Positions 58,383-64,000 of a stretch of DNA of 64,000 nt are shown one piece after another (position 1 is the first letter of the stretch; the number at the start of each line of letters is the position of its first letter). The DNA is from Ruminococcus sp. JC304 (GTDB lineage: Bacteria > Bacillota > Clostridia > Lachnospirales > Lachnospiraceae): assembly GCA_000285855.2 (NCBI GenBank), contig HE978651.1:3314462-3378461 (forward strand), in the 5' to 3' direction. A program made the position numbers and the translations under genes. Below the pieces are notes generated by a model. That model did not search any database and was not told the origin of the DNA. It was given only the letters and a program-made list of their open reading frames with translations.

Positions 58383-60356
58383 ATGATTGAGAAAATGAAA
58401 TTCCTGAGCATTACCGGGCCCAAGGCCGATATTGACCGGGTGGTAAATACCTACCTGTCCAAATACGAGATCCATCTGGAAAATGCTCTCTCTGAGCTGA
58501 CCACAGTTCAGAACCTGACTCCTTTCCTGGAGATCAACCCTTACAAGGAGGCACTGAACACAGCCAATCTGTTCTGCGAGGAACTGAACAGCTTTGCAGC
58601 CGATACTGTAAAAGCTGAGACAGCACAGGCTGCAGCTCAGACAATGGATGTGGAGACAGCACTGGATACTATCCGCCGCATTCAGACAGACTACCAGGAT
58701 CTGGACCAAAAGCGGGCTGATCTGGAGAATCAGCTGACCACTGTGGACGAATCCCTGCGAGTGATCCGGCCTTTCCGTAATCTCGACTTTGATATTTCCT
58801 CAATCCTGAAATTCCGGTTTATCCGTTTCCGTTTCGGAAGGATAGGAAAGGAATATTACCAGAAATTCGAAAGATACATCTACGATAATCTGGATACTAT
58901 CTTTATTAAATGTGACGAAGATGACCAGTATATCTGGGGAATGTACTTTGTTCCGGAACCTGAATCCCAGAAAGTAAAGGCTGTATACTCCTCCATGCAC
59001 TTCGAGAAGATCTACATGCCGGACTCTTATGAAGGCACCGCAAGAGAAGCTTTTGAGCAGCTTGCCCAGAAACGAAGCCTGATCCTGTCAGATTTCAACA
59101 CTGCCAGTCAGAAGAGAAATGATTTTCTCATTTCCCACTGTCAGGAAATTCTTGCTGCCAGAGCTGCCATTGCCAGACTTTCCGGAAACTTTGATATCCG
59201 CAAGCTGGCAGCCTGTACCAGAGGTAAGGGCGAAAGTGATATCTTCTATATTTTATGTGGATGGATGACAGAAAAGGATGCCCATTCCTTCCAGACAGAT
59301 ATCAAGGATGACAGCAAAATTTTCTGCATTATTGATGGTGAAGATGATGAACATATCCAGCCTGAAACTCACCAGCAGCCGCCAACCAAGTTAAAGAATC
59401 CGAAGCTTTTTAAGCCCTTTGAAATGTATATCAATATGTATGGCCTGCCGGCCTACAATGAAATGGATCCCACCTGGTTTGTGGCCATCACTTATTCCTT
59501 TATCTTCGGCGCCATGTTCGGAGATGCAGGACAGGGACTGCTGTTGTTTATCGGCGGTTTCCTTCTTTACAAATTCAAACACATTGCACTGGCAGGTATC
59601 ATCAGCTGTGCAGGTGTATTTTCCACGATCTTCGGAATCCTGTTTGGAAGCTTCTTCGGCTTTGAAAACCTGTTTCCGGCATTGTGGCTGCGCCCGATGA
59701 ATAATATGATGACCGTACCCTTTATCGGTAAACTGAATACGGTATTTATTGTTGCCATCGGCTTTGGTATGGGACTTATCCTTCTGTGTATGATCTTCAA
59801 TATCATCAATGCATGGAAAGCACACGATACAGAGCATATCTGGTTCGACACCAATTCTGTGGCAGGCCTGGTCTTCTACGGCTCTGCTACTGTCTCCATC
59901 GCACTGATCCTCACAGGACATACACTTCCGGGAGGAATCGTACTCTTTATCATGTTTGGCATACCGCTGATCCTGATCTTCTTCAAAGAGCCACTTACAG
60001 CTCTGGTAGAAAAGAAATCTGAGATTATGCCAAAGGAAAAAGGAATGTTCATTGTACAGGGTCTGTTCGAAATGTTCGAAGTCCTGCTGAGCTATTTTTC
60101 CAATACTCTTTCCTTTGTCCGTATCGGAGCCTTCGCAGTCAGCCATGCAGCTATGATGGAGGTTGTGCTCATGCTTGCCGGCTTTGAAAGTGACCACCTG
60201 AACTGGGTAGTAGTAATTCTGGGAAACCTTTTTGTAAGCGGTATGGAGGGTCTGATCGTAGGTATCCAGGTCCTTCGTCTGGAATACTATGAAATGTTCA
60301 GCCGCTTCTACAAGGGTACAGGACGCAAATTTGAGCCATTCCGCCCTACAAAATAA
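58383..60356 (+). CDS. ntpI: V-type ATPase subunit I (a-type)
   Basis: 657 aa. The N-terminal 330 residues are cytoplasmic coiled-coil arms (starts MIEKMKFLSITGPKADIDRV). The C-terminal half has seven to eight helices (ITYSFIFGAMFGDAGQGLLLF; SFFGFENLFP). The conserved Arg helix reads SYFSNTLSFVRIGAFAVSHAAM. It supplies the ion half-channels at the rotor. CAGGAGGTG precedes the ATG. Confidence 0.95.
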   Translation: MIEKMKFLSITGPKADIDRVVNTYLSKYEIHLENALSELTTVQNLTPFLEINPYKEALNTANLFCEELNSFAADTVKAETAQAAAQTMDVETALDTIRRIQTDYQDLDQKRADLENQLTTVDESLRVIRPFRNLDFDISSILKFRFIRFRFGRIGKEYYQKFERYIYDNLDTIFIKCDEDDQYIWGMYFVPEPESQKVKAVYSSMHFEKIYMPDSYEGTAREAFEQLAQKRSLILSDFNTASQKRNDFLISHCQEILAARAAIARLSGNFDIRKLAACTRGKGESDIFYILCGWMTEKDAHSFQTDIKDDSKIFCIIDGEDDEHIQPETHQQPPTKLKNPKLFKPFEMYINMYGLPAYNEMDPTWFVAITYSFIFGAMFGDAGQGLLLFIGGFLLYKFKHIALAGIISCAGVFSTIFGILFGSFFGFENLFPALWLRPMNNMMTVPFIGKLNTVFIVAIGFGMGLILLCMIFNIINAWKAHDTEHIWFDTNSVAGLVFYGSATVSIALILTGHTLPGGIVLFIMFGIPLILIFFKEPLTALVEKKSEIMPKEKGMFIVQGLFEMFEVLLSYFSNTLSFVRIGAFAVSHAAMMEVVLMLAGFESDHLNWVVVILGNLFVSGMEGLIVGIQVLRLEYYEMFSRFYKGTGRKFEPFRPTK

Positions 60357-60389
60357 TAAAAAAATCAACGAATAAAAAGGAGATCAATT

Positions 60390-60821
60390 ATGACAACAAT
60401 AGCACAGATTATTTTAGCAATCGCACTGGTACTCAGTATCATCCTTCCCTTCGGCTACTATCTCATCGGTGAGAAAAACCGGGGACGTTACAAAACCGCC
60501 ATTGGTGTAAACGCATTTTTCTTCTTTGGCACCATGCTTATCGCCATCGCAGTTATGTTTACAGGTGCTTCCTCCGTACAGGCAGCAGCAGGCTCTGAAG
60601 CAGGACTTGCTACAGGTATGGGCTACATTGCAGCAGCTCTTGTAACCGGACTTTCCTGTATCGGCGGTGGTATTGCCGTAGCCAGTGCGGCAAGTGCAGC
60701 CCTGGGCGCGATCAGCGAGGATCAGAGTATCCTTGGTAAATCCCTTATTTTCGTAGGTCTTGCAGAAGGTGTTGCCCTCTATGGACTGATCATCTCCTTC
60801 ATGATCCTGGGACAGTTATAA
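60390..60821 (+). CDS. ntpK: V-type ATPase subunit K (c-ring)
   Basis: 143 aa, two hairpins (four helices) of proteolipid. The ion-binding Glu is in LIFVGLAEGVALYGLII; the first half lacks an equivalent Glu, as in V-type c subunits. Na+ or H+ specificity is not decided: the second half carries some polar residues but the full Na+ site was not checked. AAAGGAGAT precedes the ATG. Confidence 0.93.
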   Translation: MTTIAQIILAIALVLSIILPFGYYLIGEKNRGRYKTAIGVNAFFFFGTMLIAIAVMFTGASSVQAAAGSEAGLATGMGYIAAALVTGLSCIGGGIAVASAASAALGAISEDQSILGKSLIFVGLAEGVALYGLIISFMILGQL

Positions 60822-60822
60822 G

Positions 60823-61131
60823 ATGCAGATGTTTCTGATCAGCGACAATATCGATACCTATACAGGGATGCGGCTGGCAGGTGTAGAGGGTGTGGTTGTC
60901 CACACACATAATGAATTGAAGGATGCCCTGGAAAAGGCCATCTCCAACAAAGAAATCGGGATCATCCTCCTGACCGAGAAATTCGGCAGAGAATTCCCCT
61001 CTATCATTGACGATGTAAAGCTCCATCACAAAACCCCTCTGATCATCGAAATCCCGGACCGGCATGGTACCGGACGAAAACCGGATTTCATCACATCCTA
61101 TGTAAATGAAGCAATCGGATTGAAGCTATAA
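60823..61131 (+). CDS. ntpG: V-type ATPase subunit F
   Basis: 102 aa, central-stalk subunit. MQMFLISDNIDTYTGMRLAG, GIILLTEKFGREF and PLIIEIPDRHGTGR are the usual F segments. It starts one base after the K stop, which implies coupling. Named ntpG in Enterococcus. Confidence 0.9.
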   Translation: MQMFLISDNIDTYTGMRLAGVEGVVVHTHNELKDALEKAISNKEIGIILLTEKFGREFPSIIDDVKLHHKTPLIIEIPDRHGTGRKPDFITSYVNEAIGLKL

Positions 61132-61163
61132 GGTATGAATAAAAACAACAGGCAGGTGTTAGC

Positions 61164-61751
61164 ATGACAATTGATGAAAAACTCAGCCATTTCTATGATG
61201 TTACTATAGAAGATGCTCAGGCAAAAGCAGCCGGCATCCTGGAAGAACACAGAAAAGCTCTGGCACAAATGACAGAAAAACACAAGGCTGACAGCCAGGA
61301 AAACGCCCAGGTACAGATCAAGGCAGAAACTGCCAATGCCAGACGCGAGATCAATAAAGCACTTTCTGCAGAACAGCTTACCATCAAACGTGACTGGACC
61401 AAAAAACAGAACGAATTAAAAGAAAAGCTTTTTGCAGAAGTAAAAACACAGCTGGAAAATTTCCGAAATACCCCGGATTATCCGGCTTATCTGGAAAACA
61501 AAATCAAAGAAGCCCTGGATTTCGCAGAGCAGGATAAGATCAATATCTACCTCTCTCCTGAGGACAGTGCCCTTCTCCCAGATCTGGTAGAACGCACAAA
61601 AGCCTTCATTACAGTTTCTGCTGAAGACTTCCTTGGAGGGATCAAGGCAACGATCCCCCACAAAAATATCCTGATCGACCATTCTTTCGCAGGAAATTTC
61701 CAGGCAGTATACAAAGAATTCAAATTTGACGGAGGGCCAAAGCATGAGTAA
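61164..61751 (+). CDS. ntpE: V-type ATPase subunit E
   Basis: 195 aa. N-terminal helix and coiled coil (DEKLSHFYDVTIEDAQAKAAGILEEH), C-terminal globular domain ending VYKEFKFDGG. Peripheral stalk. Its stop overlaps the subunit A start by 8 bp (ATGAGTAA). Confidence 0.9.
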   Translation: MTIDEKLSHFYDVTIEDAQAKAAGILEEHRKALAQMTEKHKADSQENAQVQIKAETANARREINKALSAEQLTIKRDWTKKQNELKEKLFAEVKTQLENFRNTPDYPAYLENKIKEALDFAEQDKINIYLSPEDSALLPDLVERTKAFITVSAEDFLGGIKATIPHKNILIDHSFAGNFQAVYKEFKFDGGPKHE

Positions 61752-63513
61752 TACAGGTATTATCTACGGTGTCAACGGCCCGGTCATTTATCTGAAAGGT
61801 GACAGCGGCTTCAAAATCTCCGAGATGGTCTATGTAGGTCCTGAAAATCTGGTAGGTGAGATCATTGGCCTGAAAAAAGGCATGACAACTGTACAGGTTT
61901 TCGAGGAAACCACAGGACTGAAGCCTGGCGATACAGTTACAGGTACCGGAGATGCCATCTCCGTGCTTCTGGGACCCGGAATCATCCACAACATTTTTGA
62001 TGGTATCCAGCGTCCTCTGGAGGAGATTGCCAAAGCCTCAGGTAAATATATTTCCCGTGGTGTCAGCGTAGACTCCCTTGACACACAGAAAAAATGGAAC
62101 ACACATATTACAGTAAAAGAAGGGGATGTAGTAGGACCTGGATCCATTATCGCAGAGACCCAGGAGACTGACTCCATCCTGCATAAATCCATGGTTCCTC
62201 CCAATCTGACAGAGGCTACCGTAATCCATGCGGCAGCTGACGGAGAATACACAATTCTGGAACCCATCGTAACGATCCAGTTTGCAGACGGAACCACCAG
62301 GGATCTGGCACTGGCACAGAAATGGCCAATCCGTATTCCCAGACCTACCCACCAGCGCTTCCCTGCAAGTGTACCGCTGGTTACAGGACAGCGTATCCTG
62401 GACACCCTTTTCCCAATTGCAAAGGGCGGTACTGCTGCAGTTCCCGGAGGTTTCGGTACAGGTAAGACTATGACCCAGCATCAGATCGCCAAGTGGTCTG
62501 ACGCAGATATCATCATCTATATCGGCTGTGGAGAGCGTGGAAATGAAATGACCCAGGTTCTGGAGGATTTCAGTAAGCTGATCGACCCCAAATCCGGCAA
62601 TCTGATGATGGACCGTACCACCCTGATCGCCAATACCTCCAACATGCCTGTTGCAGCTCGTGAGGCTTCTATTTATACAGGTGTGACCCTTGCTGAATAT
62701 TACCGCGATATGGGCTATGATGTAGCCATCATGGCAGACTCCACTTCCCGTTGGGCAGAAGCTCTCCGTGAGCTGTCCGGACGTCTGGAAGAGATGCCTG
62801 CAGAAGAAGGCTTCCCTGCATACCTTGCCTCCAAGCTTTCCGCTTTCTATGAGCGTGCAGGAATGATGCAGAACTTAAACGGAACCGAAGGCTCTGTTTC
62901 CATTATCGGAGCAGTTTCCCCCCAGGGCGGTGACTTCTCAGAGCCTGTTACCCAGAATACCAAGCGATTTGTCCGCTGCTTCTGGGGACTGGACAAGGCA
63001 CTGGCTTATGCCCGCCATTTCCCTGCTATCCACTGGCTCACCAGCTACAGCGAATATCTGGAAGATCTGACCCCCTGGTACAGAGAACATGTCTCTCCCA
63101 AATTTGTAGCAGACAGAAATCAGCTCATGGCTATCCTGAACCAGGAAAGCTCCCTCATGGAGATCGTTAAGCTGATCGGAAGTGATGTTCTCCCGGATGA
63201 CCAGAAGCTGACTCTGGAAATTGCCAGAGTAATCCGTCTGGGCTTCCTCCAGCAGAACGCCTTCCATCAGGAGGATACCTGCGTACCTATGGAAAAGCAA
63301 TTCAAAATGATGGAGATCATTCTCTATCTCTACGAGAAATGCCGCGCCCTGATCAACCGTGGAATGCCGGTTTCCGTACTGAAGGAGGACAATATTTTCG
63401 AGCGGATCATTTCTATTAAATATGATGTACCAAACAAAGAACTGGACAGATTTGAACAATACCACAAAGACATTGATACCTTCTATGACAAAGTCATGGA
63501 GAAAAACGGCTGA
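61744..63513 (+). CDS. ntpA: V-type ATPase catalytic subunit A
   Basis: 589 aa from the ATG at 61744. P-loop GGFGTGKTMTQHQIAK near residue 237, catalytic Glu in IYIGCGERGNEM, the A-subunit insertion, and ADSTSRWAEALRE. Hydrolyses or makes ATP at three sites of the A3B3 head. The start overlaps subunit E. Confidence 0.97.
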   Translation: MSNTGIIYGVNGPVIYLKGDSGFKISEMVYVGPENLVGEIIGLKKGMTTVQVFEETTGLKPGDTVTGTGDAISVLLGPGIIHNIFDGIQRPLEEIAKASGKYISRGVSVDSLDTQKKWNTHITVKEGDVVGPGSIIAETQETDSILHKSMVPPNLTEATVIHAAADGEYTILEPIVTIQFADGTTRDLALAQKWPIRIPRPTHQRFPASVPLVTGQRILDTLFPIAKGGTAAVPGGFGTGKTMTQHQIAKWSDADIIIYIGCGERGNEMTQVLEDFSKLIDPKSGNLMMDRTTLIANTSNMPVAAREASIYTGVTLAEYYRDMGYDVAIMADSTSRWAEALRELSGRLEEMPAEEGFPAYLASKLSAFYERAGMMQNLNGTEGSVSIIGAVSPQGGDFSEPVTQNTKRFVRCFWGLDKALAYARHFPAIHWLTSYSEYLEDLTPWYREHVSPKFVADRNQLMAILNQESSLMEIVKLIGSDVLPDDQKLTLEIARVIRLGFLQQNAFHQEDTCVPMEKQFKMMEIILYLYEKCRALINRGMPVSVLKEDNIFERIISIKYDVPNKELDRFEQYHKDIDTFYDKVMEKNG

Positions 63514-63534
63514 TAACAGAGAGGAGAAGTTTAT

Positions 63535-64000
63535 ATGGCAATTGAATATTTAGGACTAAGCGAAATAAACGGCCCTCTGGTTGTCCTGGAAGGCGTGAAA
63601 AACGCTTCCTATGAGGAAATCGTAGAATTTCACATGGATGACGGAACACGTAAGATCGGCCGTATCATAGAGATCTATGAGGACAAAGCTGTTATCCAGG
63701 TTTTTGAAGGAACAGACAGCATGTCCTTAAGCAACACCCACACCAGACTGACCGGACATCCTATGGAGATCGGGCTTTCCCCTGAAATCCTTGGACGTAC
63801 CTTTAACGGTATCGGACAGCCCATTGACGGACTGGGCGATATCACTCCTGAGGTAAACTTAAATATCAACGGACTGCCTCTGAACCCGGTAGCCCGTGAA
63901 TATCCCCGTAACTATATTAACACCGGTATTTCCGCCATCGACGGACTGACCACCCTGATCCGTGGCCAGAAGCTGCCCATTTTTTCCGGCAATGGTCTGC
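63535..64000 (+). CDS. ntpB: V-type ATPase subunit B, 5' part only
   Basis: 155 codons to the window end. MAIEYLGLSEINGPLVVLEG, GRTFNGIGQPIDGL and NTGISAIDGLTTLIRGQKLP identify subunit B, the non-catalytic partner of A. GAGAGGAG lies upstream. The remainder, and presumably subunit D, lie beyond the window. Confidence 0.97.
   Translation, partial: MAIEYLGLSEINGPLVVLEGVKNASYEEIVEFHMDDGTRKIGRIIEIYEDKAVIQVFEGTDSMSLSNTHTRLTGHPMEIGLSPEILGRTFNGIGQPIDGLGDITPEVNLNINGLPLNPVAREYPRNYINTGISAIDGLTTLIRGQKLPIFSGNGL

Noticed and set aside
59391-60368. 325-codon minus-strand frame opposite V-ATPase subunit I
   Set aside because: Antisense shadow of a certain gene; no start site or domain.

Overview
The window looks like chromosome of a Gram-positive gut Clostridia, most likely a Lachnospiraceae such as Blautia or a relative. 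The signs are strong AGGAGG-type ribosome sites, a sortase-built pilus operon, a V-type ATPase operon, an NSS transporter, and the protein style throughout. Identification is from sequence features only. Core genes are moderate in GC. The stretch from about 29.6 to 50.7 kb is clearly more AT-rich and is accessory DNA.

Layout. 0-1.5 kb: a CobW-type GTPase and a decayed winged-helix gene. 1.7-12.5 kb (minus strand): a complete pilus locus. From its promoter it runs: c-di-GMP-I-like riboswitch plus terminator, coiled-coil protein, signal peptidase I, giant tip adhesin (split by a frameshift at a slippery A7), backbone pilin, two class C sortases, minor/anchor pilin, terminator. 12.7-16.9 kb: a heterodimeric ABC exporter under a MarR regulator with a palindromic operator. 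A perfect 27-bp inverted repeat (6-32 and 16951-16977) brackets this whole block. 17-29.6 kb: thrH, a NUDIX hydrolase, pgi, a solute-binding lipoprotein paired with a large hybrid histidine kinase, an NSS symporter, a GMP synthase paralogue lacking the glutaminase domain, and a DUF134-NifX fusion.

29.6-50.7 kb: accessory DNA stacked downstream of the 3' end of the full-length guaA. It includes an XRE/lipoprotein-like pair broken at another A7 tract, a UvrD-type helicase with an AlbA_2 ATPase, a RelE/RelB-type toxin-antitoxin (with a paralogous scar lacking the module), a second XRE gene, and an integrase remnant. Next to guaA lies an integrative mobilizable element: xis-int-mobC-repA-(small genes)-mobV in one operon, divergent from a repressor that is co-directional with an Abi_2 (HEPN) phage-defence gene. 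Its cargo includes a candidate type I toxin with antisense RNA, a GIY-YIG protein and an alkyltransferase-like protein. Short repeats resembling the last codons of guaA at about 36.3, 39.0 and 50.7 kb suggest two islands in tandem.

52.3-52.8 kb, between guaA and feoB, holds the most novel-looking signal. Two tandem paralogous non-coding units lie on the plus strand. Each has a promoter region with direct repeats 22 bp apart, a GNRA-loop hairpin with compensatory changes between copies, an unpaired anti-Shine-Dalgarno tract, and its own plus-strand intrinsic terminator, although no plus-strand protein gene lies upstream. 52.8-56.6 kb: a FeoA-FeoB fusion with an upstream palindrome, tRNA-Lys(CTT) and trmB. 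57-64 kb: the V-type ATPase operon (G/H-C-I-K-F-E-A-B, with B cut by the window end).
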